A stretch of DNA of 64,000 nt from Arenicola marina (Eukaryota > Annelida > Polychaeta > Arenicolidae), in contig OZ025258.1 of NCBI GenBank assembly GCA_964019135.1, positions 30,684,186-30,748,185 on the forward strand, in the 5' to 3' direction. Shown one piece after another: positions 22,201 through 37,200 of this stretch (its first letter is position 1; each line of letters opens with the position of its first letter). Below the pieces are notes generated by a model, which saw nothing but the letters and a program-made list of their open reading frames with translations, was not told where the DNA came from and did no database searches. The translations under genes and the position numbers were made by a program.

Positions 22201-25200
22201 ATACGGATCTGTCTTCGTCGAATATAATGACGCCTCTTTCATGATATGAAACGTGAATACGGATCTGTCTTCGTCGAATATAATGACGCCTCTTCCATGA
22301 TATGAAATCTGAATACAGATCTGTCCTCGTCGAATATAATGACGCCTCTTCTATATGATGGAACGTTAATACGGATCTGTCTTCGTCGAATATAATGACG
22401 CCTCTTTCATGATATGAAATGTGAATACAGATCTGTCTTCGTCGAATATAATGACGCCTCTTTCATGATATGAAATGTGAATACAGATCTGTCTTCGTCG
22501 AATATAATGACGCCTCTTGTATTTGATGGAACGTTAATGCGGATCTGTCTTCGTCAAATATAATGACGCCTCTTCCGTGATAACGTGAATACGGATCTGT
22601 CTTCGTCAATATAATGACGCCTCTTCCATATGATAGAACGTTAATACGGATCTGTCTTCGTCGAATATAATAACGCCTCTTCCGTGATATGAAATGTGAA
22701 TACAGATCTGTCCTCGTCGAATATAATGACGCCTCTTTCATGATATGAAACGTGAATACGGATCTGTCTTCGTCGAATTTAATGACTCATCTTCTATGTG
22801 ATGGAACGTAGATACGGATCAGCCACACTATGTTGGCGGCAACGGTTTGGATGCATCTTTTAGCAAGGTGAGAGGTCAGAGCATACGTAAAGCCGATAAA
22901 ACTAATGGTGGATTAATGGATCTGTAGACGCCCTTTAAGCGAGAGCGACTGTATTGTATTGCATATTTAACTCCTCCTTGGTATCCACGCAACTATCAAA
23001 AACAGCCATGGACAGGACTGGAAATTATCCGCAAAAATACCCTGCCGAGGTAACATATTGAACTGTTCGCAGTCTAGACCTATACCCTCTCTCTATCCCC
23101 CCCCCCTCCTCCGTTACCCCCCATCTCCCCCGTTATGACTGAAACAACGCGCGTATGTATCGGCTGGAGTGGTGTTCATTGTGTTCGGAACTTGTGACGT
23201 ATTGATTCCTGATGTGAGCTGCGTGGACCGCCAGGTTTGCCGTAAAATCCCGGTCGTGATTTGCTGCAAGGCATTATGGGAGCGCTATGTAAACGTATGC
23301 CTACGAATACGGAGCGACTGCATATCAAAGTGCTTCTCCCGTGGCAGAGAATGGGACGGGGGTCTTCGGGCGGTATTGGGGATGTGTCAGTGTGACATGG
23401 CGACGGGATGCAGTGCCCGGGGTCGGCAAGGAATGAGTTGGCAGGGGGCGTGGGGGGGGGGGGGGGGGGGGTTTGCGACGTCTTTGCAAGTACGGCTTGT
23501 CCATTCCAGTTGTGGTATGATTTTGTATTTGAATTCGTACTCTTCATGACAGACAGTCAATAACTGAGCACCGAGATATGTACCGACGCACATTTGGCCT
23601 GGACCGCAACCCCCACCACCCATCCACCCTCCCTGTCCCTCCGTCATGTGCTTCTGAGCTTGACACACAAGTGATATCTTCAGTGTCGTTGTATGCAGGT
23701 CAGTTGTGCGTATGGCGTTGGCTCTCTCCGCCACAATAAGAGACATTGCAGATCATAATGATTTTCGAAATAAGAGGTCAAAACGACCTTCAAGTTGATC
23801 GTTTGTCTCCGACAGTGTCAAGGACATTTTATACTGAGGCAATTAATTTGGGATTATTGGGTCGTAATTTTGTTTTTTTTAAGAACTACCAAATCGGTTC
23901 ACAAGCCAAATATGCACGTTTTTTTAAGCCACCGATGTTGGACTTGGTCCTGTTGTGTTCAGACATGCAGCTTTACCCTGTCTTCACTTGACATGAATGC
24001 TTTATGTGCCCAGGGGCGGCGTCCATAGTTTTCGGCTTCCCCCCACTCTCTTGTGGCTCTTGTCCGTGGCCCCCAGCTTCAACGTTAATTTGTTGCTTGT
24101 ATTACATTATTGATCACGTGGGGTGGGCCTGCGGTCGCTTTGCCGAGTAAAGGCGCGTGGGGCGAAATCGGTTCACACCACGGCGACGCGGGACGCTGGC
24201 CATGACATCACGTACGGACCTAATGCTCACGACGGGACACCTTTGTGGGCTTAGTGTAAGGGCATCAAAGGTTATATCCGGTGACCAAAAGGTCATATCC
24301 GCTTATTGAAGTCTGCGTTGTTGAAGTCACACACTTGTGTACCTTTTCGTCTTATATGGCCATAAAACGTGGCCTTGCATTTATCCTGCGTGAGTAGTTT
24401 TTTGGGATACAAGAGCCATTTCTTTGACCTCATGGCGCTTTAAGTATCTGTGATAAGATTAACTTGATCTTATCCCAGCAAGGCTGCACCAGTTGATAAG
24501 TTTGCAGAGAGGTGCCACTTTGGCATCACACTCCATCATTAATTCTGTTTGCTCGTCGTTCATATCACTCAAACACATTATCCCGTTAGACTATTTTATA
24601 TATTGTAAATATTGTTTCGTTGCCTTATGCCTGTATCTTACCATATCATCGCTCGTATAAACAACCCTCAACCTTTAACAAGTGAAGGCGTATAAGGGTT
24701 GAATGTCGAATGGCAAAATGCGGCGGTCCTGACCTTGTTTGGTGAAACAGTACACCCAAACACCACCTCTTTATGATTATGTGTACAGCGGCGAATTTCA
24801 CGAACGCAGTTTAGCCGACTACGGGGCTTAGTCAGCTACAGTTACCATGTAAAGTATAGGCGATTTTAGTCGACTGAGCCCCATAGCCGGCTAAACTATG
24901 TACGTAAAATAGGCCACAGGTAGCAAAAACAACGGCCCATACTACTTAGCCGGAAGTAATGTTTCCACTTATATTATAAACTGTGCTGCAGAAATAGTGC
25001 ATGCATAGTTTGATCATATTTCATCTCTATGTTTATTTGCATGGTTTAGAAGGACGCTTCAACCCTCAAGGGCTATATCGCGATTATGGGAGGCGTGAAG
25101 GCATAAGAGAGCTGTGCGTTGGCTGTGTCTCCTCTCTTTTTCGAAGAAATATATTATCAAGTAAACAGTCTGTACTAAAACTTGCGAGTGTTTATTCCGC

Positions 25201-28200
25201 ACGCTCACAAACCTTGACGCGTGTAGATATCGAAGGCAAATTACGCTCTCTACGTAACCTGACGCCCATTCACATAGTATCATATTGCGGCTCCAACTCA
25301 TCATGTGACGCGAATCGTCACGGTAGCGATTACTTTTCCAGTTAAACGCTATTTTGGGTGTGCCATTAAGATGTTTCTCTCGTCTTACCATCTCAAACCG
25401 TCGACGTTTCAATCCGACGACAGATCATTGGGCGCCACGATAGCTCAGTGGGCTAGAGCGCTCGCATTGAGTGCTCCGGCCGCCTGAGAGCCTAACGGCA
25501 CGTGGATCGGGGGTTCACGCCCCGCTGTGGCCATGTCTGTCTGGTCGCAGACTAAAGATCCCGTGTCTTTCTTCTCAAAGAGTAGGGGGTTACCCCCGGG
25601 GACATGGCTCCGCTCTTCCCTTCTTTCTCCTATTGGCGCGATATGACCAGAATTGGTTAAAGCGTCCTGAATATACAACCAACCAACCACACGATCTGTC
25701 GATACTTCGACACTTCGATGCCTCGAGCTACCGATAAACCGACCTTTGGCTATGGTACCTCTTAACTTCTTGGTTATCATAAACCGTCGATATTTCGATC
25801 TCTGGTCAGGTTAATTTGTGTAGCATTGAAAACGGGTTACCCTGATTAATCGATCTTTGATCTTCGCCTGCGCGGATTCATCGATTTTTCGATGATTTGC
25901 TATTCTGATTCATCGATACTTGTATCCTTGGCTACCATGATTCATCGATACTTGTATCCTTGGCTACCCTAATTCATCGATACTTGTATCCTTGGCTACC
26001 ATGATTCGTCGATAGTTGTATCATTGGCTATCGTGATTCATCGGTACTTGTAGCATTGACCCGCTCCCGAGTCTTCTCAATCCGTAGGTACTGCGGACCT
26101 ACAGAACTGCCTAACCCTTGACCGCGCTCTCCAAACAATGGCTAGTTGGAAAGCCGAATCAATGAAATATGCTGCTGGTTGATCTCACAGCAGATGCAGC
26201 TGTGCCTCACAATGCACCATGCAATCTAGGCGAATTAATCCCCCTTTAAGCATGTAGACTCAATAGCGCTTCATCGCTCATGCTAGCCAACAAGAACACC
26301 TGTTGACGACAAATCAAACACTGCTATTGTTAAGCACAAATTGCACCGTTTTAAGGCCTGTTCTTGAGTGCTGTTGGCCGACATCTGGCCTTGACAACAA
26401 GACACGGCTCCTTACAGATTGAACATATCGTACCGGCCAAGTGCACTTTGTCATTGTTATTGTTTTTGAAGGGCTCATTAACTGCGAATCGATGAGGATT
26501 ATTGGTAATGAGGATGCTGATGGAGCGTTGCTTGTAGTCAAGGGGCATAGGCCGATAACGCCAGAACGTTCGACGTCTTAATCACCGGAAGACGACCTAA
26601 CGTACAAGTATGGAAGGATGGAAGAATCTGTGTCTAGTGGCGTATTTCTCGAACGCAGTTTCGCCGACTACGGGGCTTTGTCGACTAAAGTTACCATAGA
26701 AATGATTTTAACCAACCAAGCCCCATAGTCGGGGCATGAGAACGATTATTAATCCCATAGACACTTAACTCGTGGCTCTTAGTATAGACACTTAACTCGT
26801 GGCTCTTAGTATAGACACTTAACTCGTGGCTCTTAGTATAGACACTTAACTCGTGGCTCTTTATATAAACACTTAACTCGTGGCTCTTAGTATAGACACT
26901 TAAGTCGTTCTATAAGATAGGACTTGTCCTATAAGACATGGCTTGGCAAGGGTTATCAATTAGTTGTCATCAAAAACGTCTCGGTCTCAGCCCTGTTTAT
27001 ATTACCATACTTAAGTCACCATGTTGAACCCAATTCGATACGTCGATTATATCTTGTCGCGGCCTGGTGGCGTAGCCAACGGGATGTGACGTAACATAAG
27101 GCGTGTGCAGTCAATGGCAATGTCAAGAGTATTTATAGTGGCTGTAGAATCATTCATTAGCGAGAAGGGCGGGGTAGGGGGCGGGGGGCTCTGCAGCTTT
27201 AGTTTATAAACATCCTGAGCTGCAGATCAACAGGCCAACTGTGGGCGCCCCGGAGCCTGCATCCGGGGCATGTTCCATCCAGCCCCCTTTAATGGTCCGC
27301 GGGAGGTTTCTTGATTAGCCTTTATGTGCACAAAACTAACATGAGACACCAAAACTTATTTTCAGTGTCTGAGTGCGTCATCATTAAACTGCCGCGACAT
27401 AGACCAGGAATGAAATGTGACATTAACTATATCCACATATCTAAGGCCACATATCTATTTCTGCATGCGTGGTAAGTTTCGGCAAATTTAATGCATTTGT
27501 CCTGAGAGTTTGCGAGGCCCAATTAAGCCTCAGTGTGCAGAAAAGCGCCCTACAACACCACCAATTTATTTCATTTCAATCATGGGATATCATCGTCGTA
27601 TTCTATTTATAGAAGCGACCGCTGCGCGTTCCGTTGCCTGGCAGCGGAGGCTAATTAACTTGACTCATTCAGCTGTTGATTGTGTTGACTTGATTCACAG
27701 GTGCCGTGGAGTCCTGTGTTCAGCACGGTCTCCGGAAGAGGGCGCTGGGGCTGTTCAAGAACAGCACGACGACTGCGCTGCTGCACAAGGTCAGCAAGAA
27801 CTTCGAGCCCGCCGCACACGTCATCAAGCTCTGCACGGAGATTGAAAACAACAACGAAAATACCAGGTAAGAAATGTTTACGTGCATGCAGCGTACTGTA
27901 TCCAATGCCATCGTTGATCAACAACTAAAGTCAAAGTCATAAATGCCGTAGACACACATTTCGGCCCATATTTTCCGCGAATTTGCCTCGATCACTCTCA
28001 AAATCACTGACGTGAGAAAGCAACACTAGACCATTTAGACCATGATACTAAAATTACGTTTGTACTGCGATGTTATCCTGTTTTAAGACACAAACAATAT
28101 TTTTCCATGCTTTTTACATGGCTACGTGGTCGTTGTTTTATCCCGCAAGCTACTAATCTCGTAGTTGGAGCATCAGTAGTTCAGTTGGTAAGCGAGGTTC

Positions 28201-31200
28201 TGCGGGCTAACATGTCATTGGTTCGAACCATGACATCGTTTTGTGGGGAACGTTTTATCTAACTACGTTTTCTTTTCCCTGTGCGTTTGTTTGCACAATT
28301 GAGCCTTTATTTGCACAATTAGAACCCAAATGTGTTTAATCCTGTGATGTCGTGTGATGTCGTACGTCCTAGGCAGTTCTCCTTACCATAAAGAACTGCC
28401 TCTTGTCTCACAATGAGGTCACCATAGCAACATGCACGGCTGGCTATATAGTGAAAGCCGTGTTTATCATGACGAGGGATACACTAATGGTCTAGGGCCG
28501 TATTCATAATCCCCTCGTAAGTTACGCACGAAAAACGCATTTTCGTTTTAGCTTCACCAGCTCGCTGTGGTCGTAATCATGATTAAGAAATCTTCTTCAA
28601 TATAATTTTAGCACTTTCTTAATTCAGAAAATCCAATGCTTGTGGGACTACTTATGTATGTTGAACCCGATAATCGCTCGCCAGGTCTTCCACTTAGCGC
28701 TAAGTCTATTGGCGTAGCCTGAGTGGCGATTATGAATACGGCCCCTGGTGGTCAGCGCGTTCGGCTTTGTCGACTGTACCCTGCCAGACCAGCCATCATA
28801 GGGGGTTTGCGCCCCTCTGTCCGGTCGTTCTTGCACGTAAGGGCGAACCATAGTTTCAGCATAGCTCACGTATTACTTACGCCTAACGTTTACTACAATA
28901 ATACATTTTGTGGGTTCTAACGTGGAAGAATTCTGTCCGAATATCTATATAAATGCGAAAGGGAAATGATTTTGCAAGTATAATATGGCCCCGCTCTAAA
29001 CCCTACCCTAGAAGCGATTAAGATGGAAGTGTACTCAACCCAACCCACCGAGGGTCATTCTAGGCGTACACCGCTGGCCAGGGCCAAGACACCACGGGCA
29101 GTGTCGACCTATATACGGCGCATGGCATTGTATTGACATCCGGTCTGGGTTAGGGGTCTCACGGTGCGGTCACTCATAGTAAAGGGTTGAAGCGTGAAGC
29201 ATAAATTGGGCCTTGGGGGACATGTATGGCACTTCCGCACTTGCCGGTTCAAATATCAGAATAATATGGTATTGAGGCCACCGATAAAGGGCAAGAGAGA
29301 CGCGAACTTTTAACTGTCGTGTATAATATCTTTACGCACAGTTTGTACTGTGAAGAGGAGACACTGCATGTATTTGATCCGCCTCAAGTTGTTGATAATG
29401 CGTGTTTATTTTCATTCGTTTTTTTTATATATAAAATGCGTTTGTGTCCAATAGGAAGACACCTCGATAAACCTTGCTAAACCCCAATCCTGTCAATATT
29501 AGGTCCTGATTGTTTGTTATCCCGTGCGTGAACCCCGATAAACATATATAAGCCGCATATATCGCCGTTTGCCAAGCACATCGGTTTATGCAGCTTCTAT
29601 TGTAATGCTGAATCCACTGTGGGGTGTTGACCTTACAAAGTGCCTCCAACACGTGGTCTAAGGCTTACTTGGCCTCCTAGGGTGACGTGCAAGCTACACC
29701 GCACAGTGCGTGTACAGGATACACATGTGTGATTACACTGCATAATACCTGGCCACAACCTTGAGCGTTTGTCCTTAATGGTTCAGCGGTTAGCGCTGCT
29801 GTTTGCGCTTGACCTAGCCACACTGTGGCGTGTTTATTTGTATATATATATATGTGTATAAATAGTGTATGGATGTCTATTTGTATGGACAATACAAATG
29901 GGTCGTGGTGCTTAGACAAAAAAAGACCTAGAAGTCTGAACCGTGAAAGCGCTCTCGTGTCCAACTGGTCGACATCTCGCGTGTTGGGAGGGGGAGGGGA
30001 GGGGGGTGGTACATGACATATGTCGTGCTATGTACGGCACGAACAGCTCTACGTGAGCCACAATGGGATGAAGATAGAATTACCGCTGACACGTGGCAAG
30101 ACTGGGGCTAATTATGTCCACCATGCGGTTAGCTAAGGGCTTCCGATACTCACGATATTCCTTTCCAAAAGAAAGAACGAAAAGAAGACACAGAAATACA
30201 CTTTTGTATGAAACGGTGACTCCTCAATTGCGAAATTCAATGCAGAAAATATCGGTTTACAATCCAAGCTTACGGTTTAGGAATCGCATCTCGTAGTTGA
30301 TAGCACGCGCAACTATCTGCCTTTTTTTGCCATAAATTAGACACTTTTTATGCCATATTTCAGTATCGTATGTTATAGCAGTTTAATACATAAGTCAAGT
30401 CAAGTCAATAATCGCCTATCTAACCAAGTGAATACATCAGAAATAACAAGTGTCAAGGGACAATAGATTCATTCACATGGTCGGAGATTCTAGTTAAGAC
30501 CTGATGGTAATAAGTGCTGAGCTTTAAATATTGGTGGTATTGTAAAGTTTGTATTATACTCCTTTTTGCTATTGTTCGGCGTCACCGGTTATAAGAGTTT
30601 AATGCATATGATACCAATTAGATGTTGAGCTCTAGATATTGGTGGTAATGTACAGCATGTTATGAGAAGACTACGTCGTGGCGCACCGTATCATATGATA
30701 CCAATTAGTTATTGAGCTCTAGATATTGGTGGTAATGTACAGCATGTTATGAGGAGACTACGTCGTGGCGCACCGTATCATAGGATACCAATTAGATATT
30801 GAGCTCTAGATATTGGTGGTAATGTACAGCATGTTATGAGGAGACTACGTCGTGGCGCACCGTATCATAGGATACCAATTAGATATTGAGCTCTAGATAT
30901 TGGTGGTAATGTACAGCATGTTATGAGGAGACTACGTCGTGGCGCACCGTATCATAGGATACCAATTAGATATTGAGCTCTAGATATTGGTGGTAATGTA
31001 CAGCATGTTATGAGGATACTAGGTCGTGGCGCACCGTATCATATGATACCAATTAGATATTGAGCTCTAGATATTGGTGGTAATGTACAGCATGTTATGA
31101 GGAGACTACGTCGTGGCGCACCGTATCATATGATACCAATTAGATATTGAGCTCTAGATATTGGTGGTAATGTACAGAATGGTATGAGGAGACTAGGTTG

Positions 31201-34200
31201 TGGCGCACCGTATCATATGATACCAATTAGATATTGAGCTCTAGATATTGGTGGTAATGTACAGCATGTTATGAGGAGACTACGTCGTGGCGCACCGTAT
31301 CATATAATACCAATTAGATATTGAGCTCTAGATATTGGTGGTAATGTACAGAATGATATGAGGAGACTAGGTCGTGGCGCACCGTATCATATGATACCAA
31401 TTAGATATTGAGCTCTAGATATTGGTGGTAATGTACAGCATGTTATGAGGAGACTACGTCGTGGCGCACCGTATCATAGGATACCAATTAGATATTGAGC
31501 TCTAGATATTGGTGGTAATGTACAGCATGTTATGAGGAGACTACGTCGTGGCGCACCGTATCATAGGATACCAATTAGATATTGAGCTCTAGATATTGGT
31601 GGTAATGTACAGCATGTTATGAGGAGACTACGTCGTGGCGCACCGTATCATATGATACCAATTAGATATTGAGCTCTAGATATTGGTGGTAATGTACAGC
31701 ATGTTATGAGGAGACTACGTCGTGGCGCACCGTATCATAGGATACCAATTAGATATTGAGCTCTAGATATTGGTGGTAATGTACAGCATGTTATGAGGAG
31801 ACTACGTCGTGGCGCACCGTATCATAGGATACCAATTAGATATTGAGCTCTAGATATTGGTGGTAATGTACAGCATGTTATGAGGAGACTACGTCGTGGC
31901 GCACCGTATCATAGGATACCAATTAGATATTGAGCTCTAGATATTGGTGGTAATGTACAGCATGTTATGAGGATACTAGGTCGTGGCGCACCGTATCATA
32001 TGATACCAATTAGATATTGAGCTCTAGATATTGGTGGTAATGTACAGCATGTTATGAGGAGACTACGTCGTGGCGCACCGTATCATATGATACCAATTAG
32101 ATATTGAGCTCTAGATATTGGTGGTAATGTACAGAATGGTATGAGGAGACTAGGTTGTGGCGCACCGTATCATATGATACCAATTAGATATTGAGCTCTA
32201 GATATTGGTGGTAATGTACAGCATGTTATGAGGAGACTACGTCGTGGCGCACCGTATCATATAATACCAATTAGATATTGAGCTCTAGATATTGGTGGTA
32301 ATGTACAGAATGATATGAGGAGACTAGGTCGTGGCGCACCGTATCATATGATACCAATTAGATATTGAGCTCTAGATATTGGTGGTAATGTACAGCATGT
32401 TATGAGGAGACTACGTCGTGGCGCACCGTATCATAGGATACCAATTAGATATTGAGCTCTAGATATTGGTGGTAATGTACAGCATGTTATGAGGAGACTA
32501 CGTCGTGGCGCACCGTATCATAGGATACCAATTAGATATTGAGCTCTAGATATTGGTGGTAATGTACAGCATGTTATGAGGAGACTACGTCGTGGCGCAC
32601 CGTATCATATGATACCAATTAGATATTGAGCTCTAGATATTGGTGGTAATGTACAGCATGTTATGAGGAGACTACGTCGTGGCGCACCGTATCATAGGAT
32701 ACCAATTAGATATTGAGCTCTAGATATTGGTGGTAATGTACAGCATGTTATGAGGAGACTACGTCGTGGCGCACCGTATCATAGGATACCAATTAGATAT
32801 TGAGCTCTAGATATTGGTGGTAATGTACAGCATGTTATGAGGAGACTACGTCGTGGCGCACCGTATCATATGATACCAATTAGATATTGAGCTCTAGATT
32901 TTGGTGGTAATGTACAGAATGGTATGAGGATACTAGGTCGTGGCGCACCGTATCATATGATACCAATTAGATATTGAGCTCTAGATATTGGTGGTAATGT
33001 ACAGCATGTTATGAGGAGACTACGTCGTGGCGCACCGTATCATATGATACCAATTAGATATTGAGCTCTAGATATTGGTGGTAATGTACAGCATGTTATG
33101 AGGAGACTACGTCGTGGCGCACCGTATCATATGATACCAATTAGATATTGAGCTCTAGATATTGGTGGTAATGTACAGAATGTTATGAGGAGACTACGTC
33201 GTGGCGCACCGTATCATAGGATACCAATTAGATATTGAGCTCTAGATATTGGTGGTAATGTACAGCATGTTATGAGGAGACTACGTAGTGGCGCACCGTA
33301 TCATATGATACCAATTAGATATTGAGCTCTAGATATTGGTGGTAATGTACAGCATGTTATGAGGAGACTACGTCGTGGCGCACCGTATCATAGGATACCA
33401 ATTAGATATTGAGCTCTAGATATTGGTGGTAATGTACAGCATGTTATGAGGAGACTACGTCGTGGCGCACCGTATCATATGATACCAATTAGATATTGAG
33501 CTCTAGATATTGGTGGTAATGTACAGAATGGTATGAGGAGACTACGTCGTGGCGCACCGTATCATAGGATACCAATTAGATATTGAGCTCTAGATATTGG
33601 TGGTAATGTACAGCATGTTATGAGGAGACTACGTCGTGGCGCACCGTATCATATGACACCAATTAGATATTGAGCTCTAGATTTTGGTGGTAATGTACAG
33701 AATGGTATGAGGATACTAGGTCGTGGCGCACCGTATCATATGATACCAATTAGATATTGAGCTCTAGATATTGGTGGTAATGTACAGCATGTTATGAGGA
33801 GACTACGTCGTGGCGCACCGTATCATATGATACCAATTAGATATTGAGCTCTAGATATTGGTGGTAATGTACAGAATGGTATGAGGAGACTAGGTTGTGG
33901 CGCACCGTATCATATGATACCAATTAGATATTGAGCTCTAGATATTGGTGGTAATGTACAGCATGTTATGAGGAGACTACGTCGTGGCGCACCGTATCAT
34001 ATGATACCAATTAGATATTGAGCTCTAGATATTGGTGGTAATGTACAGCATGTTATGAGGAGACTACGTCGTGGCGCACCGTATCATATGATACCAATTA
34101 GATATTGAGCTCTAGATATTGGTGGTAATGTACAGCATGTTATGAGGAGACTACGTCGTGGCGCACCGTATCATATGATACCAATTAGATATTGAGCTCT

Positions 34201-37200
34201 AGATATTGGTGGTAATGTACAGCATGTTATGAGGAGACTACGTCGTGGCGCACCGTATCATATGATACCAATTAGATATTGAGCTCTAGATATTGGTGGT
34301 AATGTACAGCATGTTATGAGGAGACTACGTCGTGGCGCACCGTATCATATGATACCAATTAGATATTGAGCTCTAGATATTGGTGGTAATGTACAGCATG
34401 TTATGAGGAGACTACCTCGTGGCGCACCGTATCATAGGATACCAATTAGATATTGAGCTCTAGATATTGGTGGTAATGTACAGAATGGTATGAGGAGACT
34501 ACCTCGTGGCGCACCGTATCATATGATACCAATTAGATATTGAGCTCTAGATATTGGTGGTAATGTACAGAATGGTATGAGGAGACTAGGTTGTGGCGCA
34601 CCGTATCATATGATACCAATTAGATATTGAGCTCTAGATATTGGTGGTAATGTACAGCATGTTATGAGGAGACTACGTCGTGGCGCACCGTATCATAGGA
34701 TACCAATTAGATATTGAGCTCTAGATATTGGTGGTAATGTACAGCATGTTATGAGGAGACTACGTCGTGGCGCACCGTATCATATGATACCAATTAGATA
34801 TTGAGCTCTAGATATTGGTGGTAATGTACAGCATGTTATGAGGAGACTACCTCGTGGCGCACCGTATCATAGGATACCAATTAGATATTGAGCTCTAGAT
34901 ATTGGTGGTAATGTACAGAATGGTATGAGGAGACTACCTCGTGGCGCACCGTATCATATGATACCAATTAGATATTGAGCTCTAGATATTGGTGGTAATG
35001 TACAGAATGGTATGAGGAGACTAGGTTGTGGCGCACCGTATCATATGATACCAATTAGATATTGAGCTCTAGATATTGGTGGTAATGTACAGCATGTTAT
35101 GAGGAGACTACGTCGTGGCGCACCGTTTCATAGGATACCAATTAGATATTGAGCTCTAGATATTGGTGGTAATGTACAGCATGTTATGAGGAGACTACGT
35201 CGTGGCGCACCGTATCATATAATACCAATTAGATATTGAGCTCTAGATATTGGTGGTAATGTACAGCATGTTATGAGGAGACTACGTCGTGGCGCACCGT
35301 ATCATATGATACCAATTAGATATTGAGCTCTAGATATTGGTGGTAATGTACAGCATGTTATGAGGAGACTACGTCGTGGCGCACCGTATCATAGGATACC
35401 AATTAGATATTGAGCTCTAGATATTGGTGGTAATGTACAGCATGTTATGAGGAGACTACGTCGTGGCGCACCGTATCATATAATACCAATTAGATATTGA
35501 GCTCTAGATATTGGTGGAAATGTACAGCATGTTATGAGGAGACTACGTCGTGGCGCACCGTATCATATGATACCAATTAGATATTGAGCTCTAGATATTG
35601 GTGGTAATGTACAGCATGTTATGAGGAGACTACGTCGTGGCGCACCGTATCATAGGATACCAATTAGATATTGAGCTCTAGATATTGGTGGTAATGTACA
35701 GCATGTTATGAGGAGACTACGTCGTGGCACACCGTATCATATGATACCAATTAGTTATTGAGCTCTAGATATTGGTGGTAATGTACAGCATGTTATTAGG
35801 AGACTACGTCGTGGCGCACCGTATCATAGGATACCAATTAGATATTGAGCTCTAGATATTGGTGGTAATGTACAGCATGTTATGAGGAGACTACGTCGTG
35901 GCGCACCGTATCATATGATACCAAATAGATATTGAGCTCTAGATATTGGTGGTAATGTACAGCATGTTATGAGGAGAATACGTCGTGGCGCACCGTATCA
36001 TATGATACCAATTAGATATTGAGCTCTAGATATTGGTGGTAATGTACAGCATGTTATGAGGAGACTACGTCGTGGCGCACCGTATCATAGGATACCCATT
36101 AGATATTGAGCTCTAGATATTGGTGGTAATGTACAGAATGGTATGAGGAGACTAGGTCGTGGCGCACCGTGCTGTAATTGCCTTTCAATGCCATCCGCCC
36201 TATTAATTTACAGGAGGACGCTGGACTCTAACAAGAACCAGCCGCTGAAGAAGACGTCATACCACCCCAAGTACCTGTGGATCCGACTGGCGCTCTTCGA
36301 GAAACATCTGGCTAAGATCCTTGACTTCCTCGTCGAAAATAACCAGTTAGTGTGTTTTTGTTATTAACTCTAGAGGAGTTCAAATAGATGATGGTACCTC
36401 CGTCGATAATAGCCAGCGACTGATGTGTTCCGATTGCTTGAACCCAGCAAATAAATTTGTACTTGTTATTACAGGTCCACCATTATCATACCCCTATAGA
36501 CTCCCATAAGCGGCTTAACTCCTGTATTCTCGAACATGTGTCGTTCACACCCCTCGCAGTCTTTATACAGCGTGTTACCCCGCGAGAGCGTGACCTCCAC
36601 ACCCCTCGCAGTGATTATACAGCGTGTTACCCCGCGAGAGCGTGACCTCCACACCCCTCGCAGTGATTATACAGCGTGTTACCCCGCGAGAGCGTGACCT
36701 CCACACCCCTCGCAGTGATTATACAGCGTGTTACCCCGCGAGAGCGTGACCTCCACACCCCTCGCAGTGATTATACAGCGTGTTACCCCGCGAGAGCGTG
36801 ACCTCCACACCCTTCGCAGTGATTATATAGCGTGTTACCCCGCGAGAGCGTGACCTCCACACCCCTCGCAGTGATTATACAGCCTGTTACCCCGCGAGAG
36901 CGCTGACCTCCACACCCCTCGCAGTAATTATACAGCGTGTTACCCCGCGAGAGCGTGACCTCCACACCCCTCGCAGTGATTATACAGCGTGTTACCCCGC
37001 GAGAGCGTGACCTCCACACCCCTCGCAGTAATTATACAGCGTGTTACCCCGCGAGAGCGTGACCTCCACACCCCTCGCAGTGATTATACAGCGTGTTACC
37101 CCGCGAGAGCGTGACCTCCACACCCCTCGCAGTGATTATACAGCGTGTTACCCCGCGAGAGCGTGACCTCCACACCCCTCGCAGTGATTATACAGCGTGT

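Noticed and set aside
28167-28240. Functional tRNA gene
   Set aside because: Box A and B are good but acceptor and anticodon stems do not pair; kept as a SINE or tRNA-like head.
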